DNA from: Liolophura sinensis
Taxonomy: Eukaryota > Mollusca > Polyplacophora > Chitonida > Chitonidae
Assembly (NCBI RefSeq): GCF_032854445.1
Contig: NC_088300.1
Location: 75,011,005-75,075,004, forward strand
DNA length: 64,000 bases
Direction of reading: 5' to 3'
In this document: in pieces, positions 1 through 11,400 of the stretch
How positions within the stretch are numbered: position 1 is the first letter of the stretch
How the letters are laid out: each line of letters starts with the position of its first letter
Made by a program: the position numbers and the translations under genes
The notes under the pieces: generated by a model
Database searches by the model: none
The model's input: only the letters and a program-made list of their open reading frames with translations
What the model was told of the DNA's origin: nothing

Positions 1-813
1 GGTATTGTCATCCATCCGAGAGACTTGGTGCAGAAAAGTGATCTGCCCACCAACAGATTGCCTCATCAGCGACTGATATATCTGATTCAGGAATCCCCCT
101 GGGTGACAGGAATTAACGTTGGCGATTACGATGGCGTATTTAACTGGACGTCCACATACAGGCGGGATTCTGACTTCCCGTATACATTCTTTTGGACGGG
201 GCGACGTCAGAAAACCATGGCTGAAGACGAATATACACAATTATTGTCCAATATCCTTTCCTCCAAAAGGAAATTCATTGCATACATGAACAGCAATTGT
301 AATGCAGCTCATACAAAACGACTGGACTTTATTCATGAGCTAAGCCAGCATATTAATGTGGATGTTTACGGAAAATGTGGTAATTTGTCTTGCCCTCGGG
401 GCACAGAAGTTTGCACGAATACCATGTCTCAGTATAAGTTTTATTTAGCCCTGGAAAACACGCATTGCAGAGATTACATAACGGAGAAAGTTCACCAACC
501 CTTAATTGAATGGCATGCCGTCCCAGTGGTCATGGGGGGTGCGGATCCTTCGGACTATGAAACCATCCTGCCGCCACACTCTTACATACACACATCTGGC
601 TTCAACTCTACACGTGACCTTGTGGATTACCTGCTTCTGCTGGACAGGAATCCGAAGCTCTATCAACAGTACCACGCATGGCGCCGGACACATCAGCGCA
701 TACACAATGACCCTTGGTGTGATATCTGCCAAGGGCTACACGACACATCTCTACCTGTGCAAACATACACGGACTTCAAGGGATGGTACAGAGAAGATGT
801 GTGTCTACCGTAG
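1..813 (+). CDS. Alpha-1,3-fucosyltransferase (GT10), 3' part of gene, truncated by window edge
   Basis: The reading frame is open from base 1 to the TAG at 811-813 (270 codons visible), so the gene or its last exon begins left of the window; the first codons read GIVIHPRDL, a position that is normally internal in this family, and no ATG start is claimed. GT10 enzymes move fucose from GDP-fucose onto GlcNAc of glycoprotein or glycolipid chains in the Golgi lumen as type II membrane proteins; the cytoplasmic tail and membrane anchor would lie outside the window. Visible family signatures are the acceptor-side QESPWV and FNWTSTYRRDSD segments and, around visible residues 146-180, the GDP-fucose-binding motif, beginning YKFYLALENTHCRDYITEKV and continuing to VPVVMGG. 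A C-terminal WCDIC cysteine pair is typical. Which linkage (Lewis-type or core alpha-1,3) cannot be decided from this portion. Confidence 0.92.
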   Translation, partial: GIVIHPRDLVQKSDLPTNRLPHQRLIYLIQESPWVTGINVGDYDGVFNWTSTYRRDSDFPYTFFWTGRRQKTMAEDEYTQLLSNILSSKRKFIAYMNSNCNAAHTKRLDFIHELSQHINVDVYGKCGNLSCPRGTEVCTNTMSQYKFYLALENTHCRDYITEKVHQPLIEWHAVPVVMGGADPSDYETILPPHSYIHTSGFNSTRDLVDYLLLLDRNPKLYQQYHAWRRTHQRIHNDPWCDICQGLHDTSLPVQTYTDFKGWYREDVCLP

Positions 814-965
814 CTTAGATTCAAAACACAGTAAGATCTACGAATCAGAAAGAAACCTATAAATGATTTTAATGCACCTTATCCGAATAGTTTCATTTCA
901 CTTTTACATTTGCACATTGAAGGGAAGGCTGTGAAAGGTTAAGGTTACTATGTTAGTACGGAAAG

Positions 966-1335
966 CCACACGTATGATGACCATGACAGGATGGCCGTCA
1001 CACATGATGACGGCTACAGGATAGCCATCACATGATGGCCATGACAGGATGGCTGTCATATGATGAGCGTGAGAGGACGGCCGTCATATGATTACCGTGA
1101 CAGAATGGCCGTCTCATGATAACCAAAATAGGATGGCCGTCACATGTTGTGCGTGAAAGGATGGCCGTCATATGTTGTGCGTGAAAGGATGGGCGTCATA
1201 TGATGTGCGTGAAAGGATGGCCTGATGTGCATGAAAGGATGGCCGTCATATGATGTGCGTGAAAGGATGGCCGTCATATGTTGTGCGTGAAAGGATGGCC
1301 GCCATATGATGACCGTTACAAGATGGCTGTCACTA
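966..1335. repeat. 28-bp minisatellite, about 12-13 copies
   Basis: Tandem units of the form ggatggccgtcatatg followed by a short variable gcgtgaaa-type segment, mostly 28 bp. Copies near 1140-1310 are nearly identical; those at the left end are more diverged. It begins about 150 bp after the fucosyltransferase stop codon and could be in that gene's 3' UTR. Confidence 0.9.
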
Positions 1336-2118
1336 GTATAATATTCGGTATGGAAAGTGATTGTATGGGCTAATATTCGCAGACAGTATTAAATACTTGA
1401 TGCACAAGGGTGTTGTATCCATAGCATTTAAGACAGGGCTATTGTTAACAGTGATGTGTACTCCATTCCCCGGCCGTTTTCATCTCACACAAATGTTTGA
1501 CGCAACTTATGTACATACAGCTGTCTATGTGCCCGATCTTTGGGTATGGTGAGTGGTAAGTGTTAAGTCGATTCGCATCTTTTCGGTCATAGGTAACGTT
1601 GATTTCACTCAAGTTTAAATTTGCATTATTGGGCTACCATGATTTGTTTTCCTGTTCAGGATAATATTTCAACCAAAGGCTTCATTAAGGATTTCACGAA
1701 ATCATAATATTTAATAAATATAAATCAAGTGTTGAAGGTTTATACAAATGCATAAAAGTACATTTAAATTTACTCAATACATCTTACCGCATCGAACGTG
1801 TATAATAGTAGCTTCTCACACACAGATGAACCTATGGTTCCCAATGTGCCTTGGTGTATGCTGTGGCGCTCGTTTGAATTTATGTTATCTTAATTTAACA
1901 CGAAACCCTCAAGAACAGTATCTTTTTCCGACATATGTATAAGATAAAATATAGAACTGGACATATTGTGTGTTAGCTTATTTATGACCAGGAAACAACT
2001 TTAACCCTTGCCCGGATAAAATTTTTGCACACGATATAAAGCTGACCCGCAGTCTACAGCATTCTACTGTATTTTTCTTGTCCCAAATTATCGTATCCAT
2101 TGATAATCCAATTGTGCA

Positions 2119-2320
2119 CGCAACGTAATGACCCATTAGCCTCTCACCAATGCGCTAGCTTTGAGTTCAAGTCCAGGCCGTATGTGGGAAGGTCTGACAG
2201 CAACCTGCCGATGGTCGCGGGTTTCTGCCCGGTTTCTTCCCACCATAATTCTGGCCGCCATCGTATAAGTGAAATATTCTTGAGTAGGGCGTAAAACATC
2301 AATCAAATAAATAAATAAAT
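2119..2320 (+). mobile_element. SINE-A copy, 5'-truncated, with target-site duplication
   Basis: tRNA-headed SINE of the most abundant family in the window. Hallmarks are a B-box-like gagttcaagtcc, a conserved body (ggccgccatcgtataagtg, then aatattcttgag) and an (aaat)n tail. It is flanked by an 11-bp duplication, ccaattgtgca at 2108-2118 and ccaatcgtgca at 2321-2331, one mismatch, showing insertion by target-primed reverse transcription. The A-box end is missing. Confidence 0.9.
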
Positions 2321-3178
2321 CCAATCGTGCAATGCACCTGTTCACCTTATGTATGAAAGTACTCAACAAGATATTGGGTATGAGCTGCATGAACTACATG
2401 AGCGCATATATAAATAGTCATCCAGCATGAGTTGCTGTGCTGTTGTAAGGTTGAGTATCAGTAGAATAAGGTTTTTTGTCTTTTTTTAAGCGCGTCGAAG
2501 TCGATTCTGTTTGTCCGTCCATTATCATCCAACTTGAGTTAACGATAAATAAGTGTTATAAAGTCACATATGAGGTGTGTTTTAAGCTTACATGTAGAGA
2601 CGCTTTCGGAGATCTATACACTCGTTTATATCATCATAACCGCTTAAGTGCGCTAGCTCGAGAACCCTTGTGCTGATTTCAAACATGTATAACAGCATAA
2701 GATCTATGAATATCAGAGAAGAGGCACTTTCTTTCGCCAGTGTTCAAACTATACGGATGTCAGGGTGACTTTTCAAGTGCGCTGGTGAGAGTTTCAATCC
2801 AAAGATTTCAAAGGTGTACAGTGGTTTCAGTTTGATGGAGAGGCGGTATCATTTTCTTAAATTCCGTTGTATTACTTTGACCATTTGTTTTTACATTGGC
2901 TACTTTATGTACATCCTGTGAAAACTTCAGCCGTTCATTAATACTTGTACAATAGTGAAAGCGTTAAAAGAGCTTTCTGTACTTTGTTATCCTTCATGCT
3001 TTTGCACCAGACATTCATCAGCTTTTTTCACCATACATCATGATATGACTCAGTATTCAATATTCAATTTCGCCAGCTGAACTAAATGTTTTAACCTTTG
3101 TGCGTATAATACTGGGAATGATAGCTGTTACACCCGTTACAGGGATTCAGGGTGGCTAACGTTTCAGGTCAGGATGTT

Positions 3179-3449
3179 TTATTTATTTATTAATTTGATT
3201 TGTGTTTTACGCCGTACTCAAGAATATTTCACTTATACGACCGCGGCCAGCAATATAGTGGGTGGAAACCGGGTAGAGCCCGGGGGAAACTCAAGACCGT
3301 CCACAGGTTACTTCAAGACCTTCCCACGTACGGCCAGGCAGGAAGCCAGCATGAACTGGACTTGCATTTACAGCGACCGCATTGGTGAGAGGCTCCTGGG
3401 TCATCACGCTGCCCTAGCGGGCTAACCAACTGAGCCACGGAGGCCCCGA
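3179..3449 (-). mobile_element. SINE-A copy, near full length, with target-site duplication
   Basis: Reverse-oriented copy that includes the tRNA-like head (minus-strand ggggcctccgtggctcagtt, A box) as well as body and A-rich tail. The 10-bp duplication tcaggatgtt occurs at 3169-3178 and 3450-3459. This is one of the most complete copies here, about 270 bp, and is a good reference for the family. Confidence 0.92.
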
Positions 3450-4732
3450 TCAGGATGTTAAATTAAATACTCCTAGCTGTTTTAAGTGTGCAAACACAGC
3501 ATCAAGCTCAGTCAAGAAATACGTTTTCATTAGTCTACAAGGCTCTACATGGTCAAACAGAGCTACGTTACATAAGGAGCACTAGAAAGCGCGGAAGAGA
3601 AGAATTTAGTCATAGACCCGTTAGTTGCCTGTTAAACGTTATAATTGTCACTAGACATCCCGATAGACTAAGACGGTGTATCCTGGAACTGGACTCCAGG
3701 CGTTTCTAAACGCATTTGATGGTGAAGTTATCAGATATAGAGAATGATTCGCATGTGAAACAGAGATCAGCACCGTAGTTGATCCGTTCGTGCTAGTCAA
3801 CTTTCAGCTTTCTTTGTCTCTGACGTTTTTTCACACCATTACATATTCCTTTATTTCTTCAAATACATCCTCTATTTATTGTTACTTAAAGTGGCATTTT
3901 CTGGCAATGGCGAGCTTTCGCAATTTGCATTAAAAAATCCGCCCAGGCATGAAGTCGTGATTGGGTTGTTGAACATGTGTATCAAATCTTAATATAATCG
4001 AATCAGTGGATTTGAACACGATTTTCAAGGTATTGTAAACAACGCAGCATGCCCGGTAGGGTACGTAACACAAGCCATGCACTCAAAATGTTCAAACATG
4101 TTTGCCCAAACAATGGCCAAATAATGCTTAAAAATGCTGACAAATTTATGTTTTGTGTTCCATGCTACAAATTTCAAAAAAATTGTTTTACAACCTCCAA
4201 ACAATCATTTTAAGGTGTTGGCAGTCATTTTCCGACATTTAACATGTTGTATCATTTTAAAGTTTAGAAAATTTGTGCGTTTTAAGACAGTAACAGAAAC
4301 CTGACAAAGCTAGAGCTCTTGTGTGTATAGCCCGCTGAACAGAATAGCTGTAGGTCCAAATCGTTATTGTCCCCCATGATATATGTATGTAAGCTTGGGA
4401 TTTTCCGTCGTACTTAACAATTTGTGACGTTCCTCTATGGTGGCCGTCTAAAAAAGGTGTTGTGTGTGAGCTGGCGATGTTGTTGATAGATATTTAAAAC
4501 GTTTTGATGGTTATTGTACAAAAACTATATTGAATGTGATTTTCCAATTTTAACTGATTGTTGTTAATTTTAATTAGTACAAAACCTGTCTTTCGCCTGT
4601 TTGTTCTGATGTTGGATGTTATTCTCATGTCAAAAGACAGCCGTTTCCAGGTTCTAACATCTAACTGGCTTTATCCGCGATATGGCTGGAATACTACCAA
4701 ATTAAAACGCCAACCGTTCAGTCATTCATTGT

Positions 4733-4957
4733 AGTCACCCCTGAGCCTCTCGCCAATGCTGTCGCTGTGAGTTCAGGTTCGGCTCATGCTGGCTTCCACT
4801 CCAGTCGTACGTAAGAAGGCCTTTCGGCAACCCGCGGATGATCTTGGGTCCCCCCACCCCCGGCCTTTGTCCGGTTTCCTCCCACCATAATCTTTACCGC
4901 CGTCGTATAAGTGAAATATTCTTGAGTGCGACATAAAACACCAATTAAATAAATAAA
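4733..4957 (+). mobile_element. SINE-A copy, 5'-truncated
   Basis: Body and tail of the same family (gtataagtgaaatattcttg, then aaaacaccaattaaataaat). The A-box end is absent and the central segment has a C-rich expansion near 4850. No clear target-site duplication was found. Confidence 0.88.
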
Positions 4958-6289
4958 GTCCGTCATCAGAACATGGGGCGATGTAGTTTATGCCAAGCAG
5001 TGTCACACGACATGCTGTTTTTCTGTGACCTATCTGTCTTTTGCTTTACCGTATACATGCGCTTCTATTAAACCTTATTTACACGCCAAGCAATGTTCTG
5101 TCGTCTAGGAATATTTGGGTAATGCAGTGCCCTTTATATCTGCAGGTGTCAGATTACGCCATTCAATGTACGTAGGCCAGTTGGTTTGTTACTTCTCCAT
5201 CCTGTGATCAGCCAAATTCAGTGTTATAAATTTTAAGTCTATAAGCAGGTATTATTCAGCATCCACCATATCTACATATATTTGATATGAGACAAGGAGC
5301 TAATATGCTTATGCCATGATAAGCTTAACCCTGACATGTACCTCTGACATATTAACAATGGACGACGGTGTTAGATAGTGCTGTACAAAGTGTATTGTAA
5401 CCAGAATTGAATTTATCTGTTAAGACTGTTAACATCTGAAATATTAAACATGTACGACTCTCAACATTTCATTGTGATTAAAATACATCTTGATACGAAA
5501 ATGACCGGGTATGTTTGTTTTACTTTATATTCTTAAGGATGAGAAAGACTATATAACTTAATATCAATGAAGAGACTATATAACTTATAATAATAATGTT
5601 AAATCCAATATATTGTCAGTGCTATACTAAAGAAGGCAGTTATAGTGGAAAGTTAACACTTGTTAAAATGTTAGAACTTTAATGCTGTAAAAAATGTTAC
5701 AATCTGTAAACAATCATTGCGCAACGTAACATTTCAGGATAGAGTCACTCATATTTTACAGCATTTGTCAGTCAGAGTGAATGCGTACACTGCGTAAAGT
5801 GAAAGAAAGCTAAATACGAAGTAAGGTTTATTATACATACAACTTAAAACTGTGCATAAATATAATTTTATTTATTTATTTATATTTTTGTGAAGAGAGT
5901 TAAAGCCGTTTAAACTTTCTAATTCTAAGGTGTGCTTTATGGACTATGCAATCAGAGTCAGAGTTGCAATATGACGTCACAGGAAGTTTTGCCAACGACA
6001 CTGAATGTTGTAATAAATCTCTCAACCCATGAATAAAAGATTACTGAAATAATGTTCTTAAAAGTTCCTTCCTTCTGGTGAACATCTGAAAAAAGGTGAT
6101 ATGACGCCAGAGTTCCTAAATACCGTCAGTATGGCCCATAAAGCCCACCAAAGAATTCAAATATTTGAATGCTTTTCAACACTCTTTAAAAAAAATCTAA
6201 AAAAATAAATGAAAATATTTTTACGCACGGTTTTCAGTTGTCTGTCTGATGAACCTTACTTCTTATTTTGGCTTCTTTTACTTTGACGC

Positions 6290-6508
6290 AGGGGCCTCCG
6301 TCTCTCAGTTGGTCGGCGCGATAGCGCAGCGTAATGACCCAGAAGCCTGTCCCCAATGCGGACGCTGTGAGTTCAAGTCCAGCTTATGCTGGCTTCCTCT
6401 CCAACCGTACGTGAATGTCTGATGGTTTCTCCCCACGATAATGCTGGCCGCCGTCGTATAATTGAAATATTTTGGAGTACGGCGTAAAACACCAATCAAA
6501 TAGATAAA
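6290..6508 (+). mobile_element. SINE-A copy with 14-bp target-site duplication
   Basis: Complete 5' head (ggggcctccgtctctcagtt) through tail, with an internal deletion of part of the body. It sits between perfect 14-bp direct repeats ttttactttgacgc at 6276-6289 and 6509-6522. The perfect duplication suggests a relatively young insertion. Confidence 0.95.
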
Positions 6509-6716
6509 TTTTACTTTGACGCCACTTCTGCAATACTACAGTCTTATCGATATAAAATGTTGCCTTTTTTAAAACGCGTGTGCCACACTGATTCCAGAGG
6601 CCATTTAACATGGCAATATGTGTTTTTTAATTCATTTATGTGTCGCCATGCAAAGAAGTTACAATTTACCTCATGGGTGCTTTCGAACACGTCCCAGATG
6701 TCATTTGATTGCAATT

Positions 6717-6758
6717 TTACGGCGTACTGAAGAATATTTCACTTATATATACAGTGTA
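6717..6758 (-). mobile_element. SINE-A tail fragment
   Basis: Short match to the family body (minus strand), recognisable as acggcgtactgaagaatatt. It directly precedes a SINE-B copy. Confidence 0.65.
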
Positions 6759-6791
6759 CCTTCAGGTACTTCCAAACACTTTCGTTTGGAA

Positions 6792-7139
6792 TGAGTGAGT
6801 GAGTGCTTGCTTTGGGTTTAACGTCATACTTCACAATTTTTCAGTCATATGACCATGAAGGAATCTTTAGATTGCATGCAATGTGCCTCCATATTGCAGG
6901 TAGGATTTCCACCCTTCCTTTATCTAGTGCTGCTTCACGGAGACGACCTACCGAAGGCAAGTAGGTCGCCCGAGCCTTTATACTGATATAAGTGAGTCGT
7001 TGCAATATCAACTTCATGCTGAACGCCAAGCCAGGAAGTTACAACTTCCTCTTTTAAAGTCATAGGTGTGACTCGACCCAGGATTGACCCTGGATCTACC
7101 GCTCCCGAAGCGGACGCTCTACCAACTGAACTATCGGGG
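6792..7139 (-). mobile_element. SINE-B copy, tRNA-derived, near full length
   Basis: A second SINE family. Read on the minus strand it starts with a tRNA-like head (agttcagttggtagagcg as A box, gggtcaatcctgggtcgagt around the B box), and the anticodon-like loop ttcggga in a 4-bp stem resembles tRNA-Pro(CGG). A body of about 270 bp follows, ending in an (actc)n microsatellite tail at 6792-6804. No acceptor stem can be folded, so it is not a functional tRNA gene. Confidence 0.85.
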
Positions 7140-7165
7140 TTCAGTTTAGTTTGGAACTGAATAAA

Positions 7166-7346
7166 ATGGGAGTGGGAGGAAACCGGGCATAGCCAGAGGT
7201 AAACCGGGTTGCTGGCAAACCTTTCCACGTACCGTAGGAGATGAGGCTAGTTGGACCTGAACTCGCAGGGATCGGACCGGTGGAATGGCTCCTGGGCCAT
7301 TGCACCTGGGTCATTGCACCGGGCTGGCATGCTAACCAGCTCGGTC
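7166..7346 (-). mobile_element. SINE-A partial copy
   Basis: Reverse-oriented internal segment (gggaggaaaccgggca, then ttccacgtacc, then gctcctgggccattgcacc) lacking the A-rich tail. The segment containing the cctgggccattgcacc motif is duplicated at 7287-7320. Confidence 0.8.
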
Positions 7347-7834
7347 CACTTCTTCAATAGAAAAGTGATATCTTACATTGCAACACCACGATTATTTGTA
7401 CGCAATATCACATATGGTCTTAATGACTTTAATCTCACCCCCCCCCCTCCCCCACCTCCACTCCCATTGCCAATATTTTTGTATTAATGTAAGCATCTGT
7501 ACGAAATGAAATCAATCAAATTAAAAACAACCAGATGTGAACGGAGCGCAATGCTCAAAAACATTAAAGACGTCATGAGTTTAGGTGAAACTTGTACCGC
7601 CTTCACATGTCCGCCCCCATCCCCTAGATACATGTCTGCGTGTAGCTCTTTCAACAAAGTATAAAACATGAGCGTGGTATATTTGCATGATATATTCATC
7701 ATTATGATAAACCTAGCAGACCTTACGTCAGAATCCACGAACAACACAGGTTTGTGACCATTTCCTGCAGGCCTAACATCTCATACATCGATCTTTAAAC
7801 GACTATTTCTGGCGCCAACTGTCGTGTCAGTCTC

Positions 7835-8250
7835 TGAAGCCATCTTTCTGTCAATTTCTAACATCCAACTCTCGCAGCAATCTCTGAAGCCATCATTCTG
7901 TAAATTTCCAACATCATCTCTCACATAAATTTACAACATTTATCTCTCACGGAATTTTCTGAAGCCATCGTTCTGTAAATTTCCAACAGCCATCTCCCAC
8001 GCCAATCTCTGAACCCATCGTTCTGTCAATTTCCAACATTCATGTCTCAGGAAAATCTCTGAGGCCATCTTTCTGTCAATTTCCAACATCCATCACTGAT
8101 GGCAATCTCTGAAGCCAATCTCCCTCACACCAATCCCTGATACCATCTCTCACGTCAGTCTTTGTCGCCATCTCTCTGGTCAATTTCTGACGCCATTTCT
8201 TAAATCAATCCCTGATGTCCACCTCTGATGCCATCTCTCACGTCAATCGC
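7835..8250. repeat. Degenerate minisatellite, about 54-bp units
   Basis: Five or more diverged tandem units sharing aatctctgaagccat, ttctgtcaatttccaac and catctctcac blocks; units become shorter and less regular toward 8250. It lies immediately 3' of the photolyase stop codon on the opposite side of the transcript and may be in its 3' UTR. Confidence 0.75.
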
Positions 8251-8283
8251 AACTTAACCTGGCAGAGTCAAATTTGACGACAA

Positions 8284-8420
8284 TTAACATGAACTGAAGA
8301 AAGCACCAATGCTTTCTTGTTTCTTTGAGGACTTCTTTGTCCTTTTCTTTGATGACACATCGCTCTCATTAAGATCATCCGTGTCACTTTTACTTCTCTT
8401 CTTCGAATTTTTCTGTGTTT
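8284..8420 (-). CDS. (6-4) photolyase exon 10: basic tail and PIP box
   Basis: Acceptor ttttccag/aaacac, stop TAA at 8286-8284. Encodes residues 493-537, very rich in Lys and Ser (KKRSK and [10 protein letters not shown], plausible nuclear localisation signals separated by an acidic [10 protein letters not shown] stretch). It finishes [11 protein letters not shown], where Q527, I530, F533 and F534 fit the PCNA-interacting consensus Q-x-x-(I/L/M)-x-x-F-F. Confidence 0.9.
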
Positions 8421-11400
8421 CTGGAAAAAAAACCCCAATTACAATACTGTCACAAACCATGCATGGATTTAGGGTTAATGTGGCTTGTGGTTCAGTGTCG
8501 GTTACTGATAGATGATTTAGCATCCAGGAATGATGGATAAACAATGGAAATGACTGACGGTGTCAGTAGGTGATTAGTAATATACATAGAGCCACTCATT
8601 TGTGGTTTAAGGATGATTCAGAGCTGGGTTTGACTGAATGATTTATACATTCATTTGATTGTTAGTTACTTAAGATTTTTTTTATTTATACACTGGCGGT
8701 CAATTTTATGAGTAGAAGAAAAAGGATTATCCTGGGTAAACCACCAACCTTGGACAAGTTACTGATGAGTTTTCCTAAATGCGATGTACAGACATATACA
8801 TTGTATTAGTGGTAGACATGTGGTATTCAAGGAACGCTAGAATGCCCATGCACACGGGCCACAGTGAGCGCCTTTGAACGCTTACTGTCTAAAAGGCCTC
8901 CAGTGAGCAGAGTAGAATCTACAAACCTGAGTGACAGATTCATTTATTACTGACTGAATAGTAACAAAGCACCAGTAACAGGATTGTGGTTTAGGGTTTG
9001 ATTACCCATTCAGAAGTAGTGAAAGAGAGTAAGGACAAGCCACTAGCTCACAGACGTTTCATCTTAACACCTGTTGAGTGAGTGAATGAGTGAGTGAGTG
9101 AGTGAGTGCTTGGGGATTAATACCGGGTACAATACCGGCTGATATTTTATCACATTATAAGAGCTTGTTTGAATGAGTCATATCTGAGCGGACTAGTAAT
9201 CCAAAACCAATGGCCACTATTACCAACCCATCACTTAAATATATACATCCACCTGCCTCAAACACTCACCCTTTTATCAGCTGGAGTCAGTAACCCGATT
9301 ACACCAAGTTCTGAGTGCTGGTGTCTAATAGTGACACAGTCCACTGATTAAGGTACAAATATTATTATCTCCTTCACAAACACACCTGTGCTTTCTGCTT
9401 TATTTCTGTATGCAGCTGCCATCCGCTTGATGTTGATGGGTCTGATGACGTCATGGTCCACAATCCTCTTGGGATAATCTTTGCCGATCACACAGCCTGC
9501 TGCCTGCTGCACGCCAAGAGGGGCCTTCCATGGCTCATAGATGTAGTCCGCCGGAAACTTCTTCAAGATGGGCAAATACTTCCTGTAAAACATAGAAACG
9601 ATTTTCTTTTCTTAACAAGAGTGCATGTTCTCATAATTTTATATGAACAGATAGTAATGACTTTGTATATGATATTACTGTAATGTAAATCTTCACCCTT
9701 TTCAACCTATAAAGCACTTTTTTTTATTGAAATTTATGCATACAATTAGTATGAAAATGAAGCTAAAATGATTGGTTGATTCATTAAAGATGCAAGTTTC
9801 AAAAAACTGTTCAAATTATTCCTCTCCACCCAATCTTTCTCCTAGAATGTTTCAAAATATTGGTTGCAGAAGCACTTGAAGAGGTTGAAGAGTTAGGGTA
9901 ATTAAGAAAAAAGATGATTTTCAGTGGTAAAAGAAAAGAAAGAACCTCCGTTTTACAGGTAGTAGGTAATGCTACTGTAAGTCTTCAAGCTTTTTGCATC
10001 TTTGCAAGGTGTTTATTCACGCAAATTCTAAGGGCATTATTTTACGTAGACTGAAAAGATTATACTTTTTGAGAAGCCCCGAAATTAGACAATTCAACCA
10101 ATGTTGTTATGCCTCCAAAAACAAATTAATAACACTCATAAATTGCACCAAAAGTTGCTCTTTCACATGCGAACAGGTTGAGGAATTAGGGTACGTCAAA
10201 TGTAACTACCATAGTGACATAACGCTACAGTATGTGTTGGCTGGTTGTAAGTTCCACCCTTTCTGCAAATAGGTCCCTGATGGCACTGTAGCATACCAAA
10301 TGATTATGCAGAAAACCGGCATTTCCGTAGAACACTTTCAGTGAATCACATTTTCAGTGAATTTCATATAATAATAATTAGCCTTCACGCATGCTTTTCT
10401 GAATACTGTTAACAGCCACAATTAGACTATAGATACATAAGACTTTGTATGACATCACACCGACTGAAAGAAAAATATGGATTGAAAAATGTCTAAGCTT
10501 ATACGTGCCTTTATTAATATCCTCTGCTTATCTGCATTTTGCATCTGAAGAGCGTCCAAACAGATTATTATGAAAATGATAATTTCTACTGTGCACTCAC
10601 TTACCTAATGTAATCTCCATTTTTGTCAGTTTTCTTGCCAAAAGCTACAGGACTGTACACCCTGAAGTACTGGTGGAAGAATGCACTGGCTGAAAGCCAC
10701 ATCCAGTTACCGGCATTTAAACTCCAGTCAGCGTCAAGCAACAGCTCCTCAAAGACCTAAAAACCACGCACATGATTTTGGTGACAATTTCTCCCCAGTA
10801 AACGGAGCACTGGAACATTCCACAGCCTCTTGCTATGCTTTACATTCCTGCAAAACTCGAGCTCAACACACACACTGTGCAGCAGTTTTTTTTAATATTC
10901 CATTCCTAACATACACCAGAGGCTTCATGTAAGTCGTGAATTTTGTAATTTACCGTAATTATATGTACTATGCCTGCAAGGCATGTATGCAAAATCTGAG
11001 TTCAATACATCCTTTAAAGATTTACTCTAATATTGTTTCCCAGGTTTCATACTCCCGTGACAGTTTTTTTTTTTCAAAACCTTTTTCCAGGTGAGTTTGA
11101 CATTTTTCAAGGCCTTTGTATCGGACTATTTCCACTTCAACTTGAGACTCAGTTTTGTGTTTTACCACCTTTTAATTATCGATACATGTGTACATACATG
11201 CAACATCTGAGTTAAATACATCCTTTTAAGATTTACTCTAACATTGTTTTCCAAGGTTCATACTCCCCAAGACAAATTTTTTTCAAAACCTTTTTCCAGG
11301 TGAGTTTGACATTTTTCAAGTCCTTTGTATTGGACTATTTGCACATCAACTTGAGACTCGGTTTGTGTTCTACCACCTTTTAATCATCGATACATGTGTA

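Larger units (their letters stand above)
814..8283. other. Gene-free interval between fucosyltransferase and photolyase genes
   Basis: No open frame here resembles a protein; those above 60 codons are in SINEs, low-complexity DNA or have no plausible start. The interval holds a 28-bp minisatellite, four dispersed SINE-A copies plus fragments, one SINE-B copy, a C-rich tract near 7440-7460 and a degenerate array at 7835-8250. Between about 5000 and 6270 I see only AT-rich unique sequence. Confidence 0.6.

Noticed and set aside
7085-7139. tRNA gene on the minus strand
   Set aside because: A and B boxes are present but the acceptor stem does not pair and the sequence continues into a SINE body.
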